Positions 47,624-56,117 of a DNA stretch of 64,000 nucleotides are shown here, piece by piece. Below the pieces are notes generated by a model. The model made no database searches. It was not told the DNA's origin and was given only the letters and a program-made list of their open reading frames with translations. The DNA is from Pseudomonas huaxiensis (GTDB taxonomy: Bacteria > Pseudomonadota > Gammaproteobacteria > Pseudomonadales > Pseudomonadaceae), in contig NZ_QKVL01000002.1 of NCBI RefSeq assembly GCF_003231275.1, forward strand, positions 1 through 64,000. The letters are read 5' to 3'. Positions within the stretch are counted from its first letter, which is position 1, and every line of letters begins with the position of its first letter. The position numbers and the translations under genes are program-made.

Positions 47624-49678
47624 ATGCCTGCTGCCCCAACCTTGCAAAGCTTCATCGCCGGCCGCTGGATCGGCGAGCACGGCGCGCAATCCCTGCGCAG
47701 CGCCCTGGACGGTCACGTCCTGGCCCATGCCCACGAAGAGCGCCCGGACTTCGCCGAAGCCGTCGAACACGCCCGCCGGCGCGGTCGCGTGGCGCTGCTG
47801 GGCCTGGATTTCCAGCAACGCGCCCAGCGCCTCAAGGCACTGGCGCTGTACCTGGCCGAGCGCAAGGAACAGCTCTACGCCCTGTCCCACCACAGCGGCG
47901 CGACCCGCGCCGACAGCTGGATCGACATCGAAGGCGGCAACGCCACGCTGTTCTCCTATGCCGGCATCGGCGCCCGCGAACTGCCGTCGGGCAACCTCGT
48001 GCATGAAGGCCCGGCGATCCCGCTGGGCAAACAGGGCCGCTTCGCCGGCAGCCATATCCTGGTGCCGCGCACCGGCGTGGCGGTGCACATCAACGCCTTC
48101 AACTTCCCGATCTGGGGGATGCTGGAGAAGTTCGCGCCGACCTTCCTCGCCGGCATGCCGTGCATCATCAAGCCGGCCACCGCCACCAGCTACCTGACCG
48201 AAGCCGTGGTGCGCCTGATGGATGAATCCGGCCTGCTGCCACAAGGCGCCCTGCAATTGGTGATCGGCAGCACCGGCGACCTGCTCGACCGCCTCGACGG
48301 CCAGGACGTGGTGACCTTCACCGGCTCGGCCGATACCGCGGCTAAGCTGCGCGTCAACCCCAACCTGATCCGTCATTCCGTGCCCTTCACCGCCGAGGCC
48401 GACTCCCTGAACTGCGCCATCCTCGGCCCGGACGTGACGCCGGACAGCGAAGAGTTCGATCTCTATATCAAGGAAGTGGTGCGCGAGATGACCACCAAGG
48501 CCGGGCAGAAATGCACGGCCATCCGTCGCGCCATCGTCCCGGCAAAACACCTGGATGCCGTGGCCACTCGCCTGCGCGAGCGCCTGAGCAAGGTGGTAGT
48601 GGGTGATCCGTCGGTGGAGGGCGTGCGCATGGGCGCCCTGGCGTCCCACGATCAGCAGGCCGACGTCGGCGAGCGGGTCGAACAACTGCTGCAAAGCTGC
48701 GACCTGCTGTTCGGCGCGCGGGACGGTTTCGAGCCGCGCGGCGAAGGCGTGGCCAACGGTGCGTTCTTCGCCCCGACCCTGCTGCTGGCCCGGGATGCCC
48801 ATGCCGAAGGCGGCGCCCACGATATCGAGGCGTTCGGCCCGGTCAGCACCCTGATGGCCTACAACGACCTCGACGAAGCCCTCGACCTTGCCGCCCGCGG
48901 CAAAGGCAGCCTGGTGGCGAGCCTGGTCACCGCTGACCGTGCCGTGGCGGCCAAGGCGATTCCAGTAGCAGCGGCCTGGCATGGCCGGCTGCTGGTGCTG
49001 GACAGCGAAGCTGCTAGCGAATCCACCGGTCATGGTTCGCCCTTGCCGCAACTCAAGCACGGCGGCCCCGGCCGTGCCGGCGGTGGCGAAGAGCTGGGCG
49101 GCCTGCGGGCGGTCAAGCACTACCTGCAACGCGCCGCGATCCAGGGCTCGCCGAGCATGCTGATGGCGGTGACCGGCGAATACGTGCGCGGTGCCGAAGT
49201 GATCGAAACCGACGTACACCCGTTCCGCCGCCACTTCGAAGACCTGCGCATCGGCGAGTCGCTGCTGACCCACCGCCGCACCGTCACCGAGGCTGACCTG
49301 GTGAACTTCGGTTGCCTGTCGGGCGACCACTTCTATATGCACTTCGACGAAATCGCCGCCCGCGAATCGCAGTTCGGCAAGCGCATCGCCCACGGCTACT
49401 TCGTGCTGTCGGCCGCCGCCGGCCTGTTCGTCAGCCCCGCGCCCGGCCCGGTGCTGGCCAACTACGGCCTGGACAACCTGCGCTTCATCAACCCGGTAGG
49501 CATCGGCGACACCATCCAGGCGCGCCTGACCTGCAAGCGCAAGATCGACCAGGGCAAGAAGAGCCCGCAGGGCATTGCGCAAGGGGTGGTGGCATGGGAT
49601 GTGGAGGTGACCAACCAGTTGGGTGAGCTGGTGGCGAGTTACGACATTCTGACGCTGGTGGTGAAACGCGAGGGCTGA
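47624..49678 (+). CDS. paaZ: Oxepin-CoA hydrolase / 3-oxo-5,6-dehydrosuberyl-CoA semialdehyde dehydrogenase PaaZ
   Basis: The 684-residue fusion opens the oxepin ring and then oxidises the aldehyde. The N-terminal aldehyde dehydrogenase (about 1-520) has catalytic C297 (GQKCTAIRR); the C-terminal MaoC/R-hydratase domain (about 540-684) has D568 and H573 (SGDHFYMHFDE), which match the active site known for PaaZ. GGAGGA precedes the start. It closes the paa cluster (also called paaN). Confidence 0.95.
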   Translation: MPAAPTLQSFIAGRWIGEHGAQSLRSALDGHVLAHAHEERPDFAEAVEHARRRGRVALLGLDFQQRAQRLKALALYLAERKEQLYALSHHSGATRADSWIDIEGGNATLFSYAGIGARELPSGNLVHEGPAIPLGKQGRFAGSHILVPRTGVAVHINAFNFPIWGMLEKFAPTFLAGMPCIIKPATATSYLTEAVVRLMDESGLLPQGALQLVIGSTGDLLDRLDGQDVVTFTGSADTAAKLRVNPNLIRHSVPFTAEADSLNCAILGPDVTPDSEEFDLYIKEVVREMTTKAGQKCTAIRRAIVPAKHLDAVATRLRERLSKVVVGDPSVEGVRMGALASHDQQADVGERVEQLLQSCDLLFGARDGFEPRGEGVANGAFFAPTLLLARDAHAEGGAHDIEAFGPVSTLMAYNDLDEALDLAARGKGSLVASLVTADRAVAAKAIPVAAAWHGRLLVLDSEAASESTGHGSPLPQLKHGGPGRAGGGEELGGLRAVKHYLQRAAIQGSPSMLMAVTGEYVRGAEVIETDVHPFRRHFEDLRIGESLLTHRRTVTEADLVNFGCLSGDHFYMHFDEIAARESQFGKRIAHGYFVLSAAAGLFVSPAPGPVLANYGLDNLRFINPVGIGDTIQARLTCKRKIDQGKKSPQGIAQGVVAWDVEVTNQLGELVASYDILTLVVKREG

Positions 49679-49697
49679 GGTTCCCGCGTGCCCTATC

Positions 49698-49722
49698 GGG
49701 CCTGATCGCAGCGATCAGGCCC
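49698..49722 (+). terminator. First of two perfect palindromes after paaZ
   Basis: GGGCCTGATCGC and GCGATCAGGCCC are perfect 12-bp arms around a single A. No T run follows, so it may be an RNA-stabilising or Rho-linked 3' end rather than a simple terminator. Confidence 0.6.
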
Positions 49723-49724
49723 TG

Positions 49725-49750
49725 ATGGCTGCTGCTGGAGCAGCAGCCAT
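49725..49750 (+). terminator. Second perfect palindrome after paaZ
   Basis: ATGGCTGCTGCT and AGCAGCAGCCAT are perfect 12-bp arms around GG, starting 2 bp after the first hairpin. The two together make a compact tandem hairpin at the end of the paa cluster. Confidence 0.55.
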
Positions 49751-49803
49751 TCCACAGCCGCCTGCTGCCCAACTAGCAGTCATCGCCGAAAAACAACGTT
49801 TTA

Positions 49804-49817
49804 TTGATTTAAATCAA
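49804..49817. promoter_or_regulatory. ANR/FNR-like box upstream of the TonB receptor
   Basis: TTGATTTAAATCAA is an exact match to the FNR/ANR consensus (TTGAT-N4-ATCAA). It lies 65 bp before the ATG of the first receptor and about 46 bp before the start expected from the -24/-12 element. Binding by ANR or Dnr under low oxygen is an inference. Confidence 0.65.
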
Positions 49818-49830
49818 CACCTTACAAAAC

Positions 49831-49846
49831 TGGCACAAACCCTGCT
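49831..49846 (+). promoter_or_regulatory. Sigma-54-like -24/-12 promoter
   Basis: TGGCACAAACCCTGCT has GG and GC 10 bp apart as needed and differs from TGGCACR-N4-TTGCT in one position. It would start transcription near 49857, giving a short 5' leader to the receptor at 49883. A sigma-70 start with CTCTAT as -10 is an alternative. Confidence 0.5.
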
Positions 49847-49882
49847 CTATCCCTGTATCTGCAACGCTCGGGGAGAAGCAGC

Positions 49883-52117
49883 ATGTTCCAGATCAATCCA
49901 ATCACTAAAGGCATCGGCCTCAGCCTGTTGCTGGCCGGCCAGTTCGCTCACGCCGACGACGACACCACCACTACGTCACTCAAGGCCGTCACGGTCACCG
50001 CCCAGCACCGCGAGGAAACCCTCCAGGAAGTGCCGGTAGCGGTCTCGGCGGTCCAGGGCAGCAACATCGTCGCCGACGGCGTGCGCGCCATGGGCGACAT
50101 CACCACCTTCATTCCCAACGCTTCGGCGAAGAACCCTGACGGTGACGGCCGTCCGCGCTGGTACATCCGCGGCCTGGGCACCGGCGACACCGGCGCAGCC
50201 ACGGTTTACCCGGTCGGCATCTACGCTGACGACGTCTACCTCAATGCACCGGTGGCCGGTGGCGGTCCGCTGTTCGACCTGGAGCGCATCGAGATCCTGC
50301 GTGGTCCGCAAGGCACCTTGTACGGCAAGAACACCACGGCCGGCGCGGTCAATGTGATCTCGAAGAAACCCACTTTCGACACCGACGGCTACGGAACCAT
50401 CGGCTTCGGCAGCAAGAACGAACGCATCCTCAACGGCGCCATCGGCGGCACGCTGGTGGAAGACCGCCTGGCCGGCCGGGTGTCGCTGTATTCCGAGGAG
50501 CGCGACGGTTTCACCCACAACCTGACCAACGACCAGACCTACGGCGACGTCAACAAGAAGGCCGTGCGCGTGCAGTTCCTCGCCAAGGTGACTGATGACC
50601 TGGAAGCGCTGCTGAAAATCCACAGCCGCGAGTTCAAGGGCGACGGCAGCAGCGGCTCGCTGCCGCTGGGGCGGTACTACAACGTCGGCTATCAACGCCC
50701 CGAAGGCCGGCGCATCGAGCTCAACACCGACGAGGACTACAAACTCGACCACAGCGGCACTTCGCTGACCCTGAACTGGAACCTCGGTGACTACACCCTG
50801 ACCTCGATCACGGCCTACGATTACCTGCGCAACCAGTCCCTCACCGACGCCGACTACACCCCCTACGAGGTGAACGGCGCCACCGACAGCGACAACCGCT
50901 ACGACCAGTACTCGCAGGAGTTCCGCCTGGCTTCGCCGCAGCAGGAAACCCTGCGCTGGATGCTCGGCACCCACTACTTCCACGAAACCCTCGACAGCAG
51001 CGCCGTGCGCCGCGTGATCCCCGGCCCGACGCCCAATGGCACCGGCTCCAACCAGACCGGCGGCGCCGTCGGTTTCCGCGACCTGAACTACGACCACCGC
51101 ACCGACAGCTATGCGCTGTTCGGCAATCTGGCCTACGACTTCACCGACAACCTCACGGTCACCGGTGGCCTGCGCTGGACCACCGAGAAAAAGGACATCG
51201 ACCTCAACCTGACCCAGCTGACCCGCGCCACCGCCAACGGCCCGCTGATCCCGCTGACCGCCGCCGGCAGCAACGGCAACCAGGAAGAAGAGAAACGCTG
51301 GGACGCCTGGACTTACGACCTGACCCCGGAATACCGCATCAACGATAACCTGCGGGTGTTCTTCCGCTACGCCCACGGTTTCCGCTCCGGTGGCTTCAAC
51401 ACCGGCCTGTCCACTAGCCTCGCGCAGTTGACCACGGTGGACCCGGAAGAACTGGACGCCTACGAACTGGGCCTGAAATCGGAGTGGTTCGACCGCCGCC
51501 TGACGGTCAACGCCAACGTCTTCTACTACGACTACCAGGACATCCAGGTCAACCTGCTGACGGTCAACAACGGCATCCTTACCACCGCGCTGACCAACGG
51601 CGCCAAGGGCAAGGTCAAGGGCGCGGAACTGGAGATCGAGGGTCAGCCCACCGATCGCCTGCACCTGCGCGCGGCGCTGTCGTTCCTCGACACCGAATAC
51701 ACCGACTTCAAGAACAGCAACCCCACCACCGGCGCCGTCACTGCCGACTACAGCGGCAACAGCTTCGTCCGTTCGCCGCGCCACGTGGTCTCGCTGGGCG
51801 CCGACTACACCCTGCCGCTGGATATCCCCGGCAAGCTGGTGGCCGGTGGCGATGTCAGCTACCGCGACAAGGAATACTTCCTCGCCGACCGCCAGAGCAG
51901 CGCCGATGAACCGCTCAATCAGCCGCACTACACCCTGGTCAACAGTCGCCTGACCTGGCTCAGCGGTGACGAAAAACTAAGCGTCACCGGCTTCGTCAAC
52001 AACCTTACCGACCGCCGCTACCAGGTCCATGGCCGGCCCAACGGCACCGCAGGGCAATACGTCATCACCTACGGCGACCCGCGCACCGTCGGTTTGAGCG
52101 TCACCAGCCGGTTCTGA
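49883..52117 (+). CDS. TonB-dependent outer-membrane receptor (first of a pair)
   Basis: The 744-residue precursor has a signal peptide (ending AHA-DD), a TonB box-like region near TSLKAVTVTAQHREE, a plug domain (about 45-160; PRWYIRGLG, FDLERIEILRGPQGTLYGKNTTAGAVNVISKKP) and a 22-strand barrel that ends in Phe (TSRF). It takes up an unknown ligand with TonB energy. Its layout is of the IroN/pesticin-receptor-like group, but no siderophore or sulfatase genes are adjacent. GGGGAGAA precedes the ATG. Confidence 0.92.
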   Translation: MFQINPITKGIGLSLLLAGQFAHADDDTTTTSLKAVTVTAQHREETLQEVPVAVSAVQGSNIVADGVRAMGDITTFIPNASAKNPDGDGRPRWYIRGLGTGDTGAATVYPVGIYADDVYLNAPVAGGGPLFDLERIEILRGPQGTLYGKNTTAGAVNVISKKPTFDTDGYGTIGFGSKNERILNGAIGGTLVEDRLAGRVSLYSEERDGFTHNLTNDQTYGDVNKKAVRVQFLAKVTDDLEALLKIHSREFKGDGSSGSLPLGRYYNVGYQRPEGRRIELNTDEDYKLDHSGTSLTLNWNLGDYTLTSITAYDYLRNQSLTDADYTPYEVNGATDSDNRYDQYSQEFRLASPQQETLRWMLGTHYFHETLDSSAVRRVIPGPTPNGTGSNQTGGAVGFRDLNYDHRTDSYALFGNLAYDFTDNLTVTGGLRWTTEKKDIDLNLTQLTRATANGPLIPLTAAGSNGNQEEEKRWDAWTYDLTPEYRINDNLRVFFRYAHGFRSGGFNTGLSTSLAQLTTVDPEELDAYELGLKSEWFDRRLTVNANVFYYDYQDIQVNLLTVNNGILTTALTNGAKGKVKGAELEIEGQPTDRLHLRAALSFLDTEYTDFKNSNPTTGAVTADYSGNSFVRSPRHVVSLGADYTLPLDIPGKLVAGGDVSYRDKEYFLADRQSSADEPLNQPHYTLVNSRLTWLSGDEKLSVTGFVNNLTDRRYQVHGRPNGTAGQYVITYGDPRTVGLSVTSRF

Positions 52118-52178
52118 TCCCGTGTTTGCCGGCGACCCCGGTCGCCGGCCTCCTTCCGTGTTACAGGAGTAGCCTTGC

Positions 52179-54650
52179 ATGTTCCGTTTGAATCCTTTGG
52201 CCGGCGCCGTGGCGCTGGTCATCGGCGGCCTTGCCGTGCCCGCCGTTCAGGCCCAGCAACCCGCCAGTGGTCCCGCAGCCAGGAGTGACAAGCTCGACAC
52301 CGTGGTAGTGGTCGGTACCCGCCGCAGCGACGTCACCGCGCTGGAAAGCGCCGCGCCGGTCGATGTACTGAGCGCCGAGCGTCTTGAAGAAACCGGTGCC
52401 AAGGACTTGTCCGGTGCACTCACCGCGCTGTCGCCGTCCTTCAGCTTCCCGCAGTCGCCACAGGGCGCCTTCGCCGGCTCCATCGCCCAGGGCGCCTCGC
52501 TGCGCGGACTGGCTTCGGACCAGGTGCTGGTGCTGGTCAACGGCAAGCGCCGCCACAGCAGCGCCAACGTCACCCGCCAGGCGCTGGCCAACGGCCGCGG
52601 CGCAGCGGCGGTCGATCTCAGTCTGATCCCGCTCAGCGCGGTACAACGGGTGGAAATTCTGCGCGACGGCGCTGCCGCCCAATACGGCTCCGACGCCATC
52701 GCCGGGGTGATCAACATCGTGCTCAAGGAAAACGATGACGGCGGCAACATCGGCTACCGTTTCGGCGGCTACGACAAGGGAGACGGCCTGCAGCGCAAGC
52801 TCAGTGGCTGGAAAGGCTTTGCTCTGCCCAACGACGGCTTCCTCACCCTGTCGTTCGACGCCGGCAACCAGGACCCGGCCAGTGACACCCGTCCGGACAA
52901 CCGGATCTTTTACCCCGGCAGCACCAGCATCAACACGCCGCGGGAGCAGAACAACCGCTACCGCACCTGGAACTGGGGTTCGGGCGGCGTATCGGACCAG
53001 TACAACCTCGTCGCCAACAGCGAAATCGGTCTCGGCGACGGCCTGACCGCCTACGGCTTCGCCACCTACGCGCACAAGAACACCGACGCCGAAGGCTTCT
53101 TCGACCCGCCCACCACCCTGCGCAGCAACTACGGCAGCGTGGCCTTGTCGCGCTACCCGGACGGGCGCCTGCCGATCACCCGCTACGCCCTCGAGGACTA
53201 CGCGCTGACCGGCGGCGTGCGTTACGAGAGCGAGCAACTGGGCAAGTTCGACCTGGCGGCCAACTACGGCAACGACACCCTCAAGTCCACTGACCGCGAC
53301 GCCATCAACCCGAGCTGGGGCACGGCCAGCCCGTACAACATCTACACCGGTGAACGCGAGAACGAGCAGACCAACCTGACCCTGGACTGGGTACGGGACT
53401 TCCCTACCGACCTGCTGGCCAAGCCACTGACCGTTTCCGCAGGCCTGGCCTGGCGCAAGGAAAATTACGCTCTGAGCGCCGGCGAAGCGGCCGGCTGGCA
53501 GAACGGTGCGCTGTTCAACACCCTCGACCCGATCACCGGACGGCGCATTCCAGGCTATTACTCGGGGATCACCCAGGTTGATGCCGCCTCGCTGGAGCGC
53601 AAGGTCCTCGGCGCTTATCTGGATTTCGAAGGGCAGATCACCGACAAATTCCAGGCCGGCCTGGCGGTGCGGTCCGAGCACTACTCGGACTTCGGCGACA
53701 CCACCAACGGCAAGCTGTCGCTGCGCTACGACTTCACGCCGCAGATCGCCGCCCGCGGCAGCATCAGCAGTGGCTATCGCGCGCCGTCGCTGGTGCAGAG
53801 CGGTTTGTCATCGTTCAGCGTGCAGGTGGTCGAACAGCCGGCGGGCAGTGGCAACTGGGTTGAAGTACAACAGCGCACCCTGCGCGCCGACAGCCCGGAA
53901 GCGGCGTTGCTCGGTGGCCGGGCGCTGAAGCCCGAGGAGTCCACCAACTACTCCCTGGGGCTGGTCTGGCGGCCGCTGACCAATGCGTCGCTGAGCGTGG
54001 ATGCCTACCGCATCGACATCGACAACCGCATCACCCTCTCCGACCAGTTGCCGTCCAACGTGGTCGGGCCGATCTTCGCCGGCACGCCCTACGCCAACAT
54101 CCAGAGCGCGGCGTTCTACACCAACATCGCCGACACCCGCACCGACGGCATCGAGCTTAGCGGCCAGTACCAACTGGACCTCGCGGCCTATGGCCGGCTG
54201 GACCTGAACGCCGGCGTCGCCAAGACCCGCACACGGATCACTGACCTGCGGGATGTGGGTGGCATTCGTGGCGACCAGATCGTCGGGCGCAACACCCAGG
54301 GCCTGATCGAACACGGCACCCCGGAGAACAAACTAACCTTCAGCGCCAACTGGCTGTACGAGAACTGGGGCCTGACTCTGACCCAGCGTCGTTATGGCGA
54401 ATGGAAAAACCTCAACGCCACCAACCCCGCGCTGGACCAGACCTTCAGCCCGCAGTGGGTGACCGACCTGGACCTGAGCTACCGCTTCGACCTCGGACTG
54501 AAAGTCTCGGTCGGCGCGATCAACCTGTTCGACAGCCACCCTGACAAGCTCAAGGGTGCGCAGTTGTACGGCGTGCCGAAGTACTCGATCACTTCTCCCG
54601 AAGGCGCCCAGGGGGCGTTTTACTACTCCAGCGTGAGTTACGACTTTTGA
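52179..54650 (+). CDS. TonB-dependent outer-membrane receptor (second of a pair)
   Basis: The 823-residue precursor has a signal peptide (ending VQA-QQ), TonB box-like DTVVVVGTRRSD, a plug (about 50-180; RGLASDQVLVLVNGKRRHSSA, VQRVEILRDGAAAQYGSDAIAGVINIVLK) and a barrel ending in YDF. The NGKRRH/YGSDAIAGVIN type is frequent among receptors for plant or carbohydrate-like compounds, but the ligand cannot be told here. It follows the first receptor by 61 bp with the same orientation, so they may share a promoter. Confidence 0.92.
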   Translation: MFRLNPLAGAVALVIGGLAVPAVQAQQPASGPAARSDKLDTVVVVGTRRSDVTALESAAPVDVLSAERLEETGAKDLSGALTALSPSFSFPQSPQGAFAGSIAQGASLRGLASDQVLVLVNGKRRHSSANVTRQALANGRGAAAVDLSLIPLSAVQRVEILRDGAAAQYGSDAIAGVINIVLKENDDGGNIGYRFGGYDKGDGLQRKLSGWKGFALPNDGFLTLSFDAGNQDPASDTRPDNRIFYPGSTSINTPREQNNRYRTWNWGSGGVSDQYNLVANSEIGLGDGLTAYGFATYAHKNTDAEGFFDPPTTLRSNYGSVALSRYPDGRLPITRYALEDYALTGGVRYESEQLGKFDLAANYGNDTLKSTDRDAINPSWGTASPYNIYTGERENEQTNLTLDWVRDFPTDLLAKPLTVSAGLAWRKENYALSAGEAAGWQNGALFNTLDPITGRRIPGYYSGITQVDAASLERKVLGAYLDFEGQITDKFQAGLAVRSEHYSDFGDTTNGKLSLRYDFTPQIAARGSISSGYRAPSLVQSGLSSFSVQVVEQPAGSGNWVEVQQRTLRADSPEAALLGGRALKPEESTNYSLGLVWRPLTNASLSVDAYRIDIDNRITLSDQLPSNVVGPIFAGTPYANIQSAAFYTNIADTRTDGIELSGQYQLDLAAYGRLDLNAGVAKTRTRITDLRDVGGIRGDQIVGRNTQGLIEHGTPENKLTFSANWLYENWGLTLTQRRYGEWKNLNATNPALDQTFSPQWVTDLDLSYRFDLGLKVSVGAINLFDSHPDKLKGAQLYGVPKYSITSPEGAQGAFYYSSVSYDF

Positions 54651-55047
54651 CTGGCTGAGCCAGGGAGCGCGTCGCGCTCCTTGGCTCGATGAACGCCTCA
54701 TTCAGCCGGGCCACCACACCTTTGGCGCCGTAGCAGCGGAAGCGAAACTCGCCGTTTACATGCCTGACCACCACGATGCCGGTGAACCAGCCGAATTCGT
54801 ATTCGACCGAGGTCATATCCGCTGTGGGGATATGCACCTCGTTGAGGTGATCATGAGCCAGGCGGTTGGCGAAGTTGGCCAAGAAAGACAGGACGTCCTG
54901 CGTCACCTCCACCGTTCCGCCCACCCACCAGCTCTCCATCTTTGGCGCCATCGGCACGGTGGTGAAAGACGACTGGGAGTGGGAGTCGAGGAATGTCGAC
55001 GCCTGAATATAGGCGTTGACCATTTTTTTGAGATAGAGAGGTTGCAT
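54589..55047 (-). CDS. Small PH/GRAM-like protein overlapping a receptor 3' end
   Basis: The 152-residue product has no signal peptide. The central part (residues about 38-120: WWVGGTVEVTQDVLSFLAN, VEYEFGWFTGIVVV, FRCYGAKGVVARLNEAF) has the strand pattern of a bacterial PH/GRAM-like domain. The basic tail after NEAFIEPR is encoded on the strand opposite the last 62 bp of the TonB receptor and may be non-conserved. The ATG at 55047 follows AGGG. The function is unknown. Confidence 0.6.
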   Translation of the reverse strand: MQPLYLKKMVNAYIQASTFLDSHSQSSFTTVPMAPKMESWWVGGTVEVTQDVLSFLANFANRLAHDHLNEVHIPTADMTSVEYEFGWFTGIVVVRHVNGEFRFRCYGAKGVVARLNEAFIEPRSATRSLAQPVKSRNSRWSSKTPPGRLREK

Positions 55048-55169
55048 GTCGGCCCTGACTGAGGATCTGCTGAAATACATCGCGGGGCGGGCCCGCGATG
55101 TCATATTGCCAGACTGAGACACACTTCAGTAGCAAGTGTTCCCTTTCTGCGAGTCGGTCATGGCATGTC

Positions 55170-55260
55170 CCCTGTGGGAGCTGGCTTGCCAGCGATTGGG
55201 CCTATCCTGCCAACCGCATTGTTCCGGCCGGCCTCATCGCCGGCAAGACCGGCTCCCACA
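55170..55260. repeat. Inverted REP pair
   Basis: CTGTGGGAGCTGGCTTGCCAGCGAT-type (55171-55202) and GGCCTCATCGCCGGCAAG-type units (55230-55260) face each other in the 315-bp gap between the PH-like gene and nfuA. Apart from this and the terminator at 55328 the gap holds nothing. Confidence 0.88.
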
Positions 55261-55327
55261 AGGGCTGCGCCAGTCACTGAAATTGCATTCAGCTCAGCTC
55301 CCACAAAACGCTTGAGAAATCCCAGAC

Positions 55328-55353
55328 AAAAAAACGGAGCCCTCCGGCTCCGT
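55328..55353 (-). terminator. Terminator of nfuA
   Basis: On the minus strand ACGGAGCC pairs with GGCTCCGT (55346-55353 and 55334-55341 on the plus strand) and a run of T follows (plus-strand A run 55328-55334). It lies 10 bp after the nfuA stop. Confidence 0.88.
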
Positions 55354-55362
55354 CTTCTTTGC

Positions 55363-55956
<594 letters not shown>

Positions 55957-56024
55957 TCACAGACTTGTCGGCAGTTTACGCCAAGCACGCCGACGAACAA
56001 AGTCCTACCAAATATGTCGGGAAA

Positions 56025-56117
56025 GATAGCTGCAAGCCGCAAGTTGCAAGCGGCAAGAAAAAGCAGCCCGCGTCGCCGCTGCTTTCTCTTGTCGCTCGAG
56101 GCTCGAAGCTTGCGGCT
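56025..56117. repeat. GCAAGC-repeat hairpin after cti
   Basis: AGCTGCAAGCCGCAAG-type direct repeats, then AAAGCAGC...GCTGCTTT (stem at about 56064-56092), then the complementary GAAGCTTGCGGCTT form a large imperfect hairpin. Such GCAAG-rich hairpins recur in Pseudomonas genomes. Here it probably ends cti transcription (and faces nfuA's upstream region). Confidence 0.65.
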
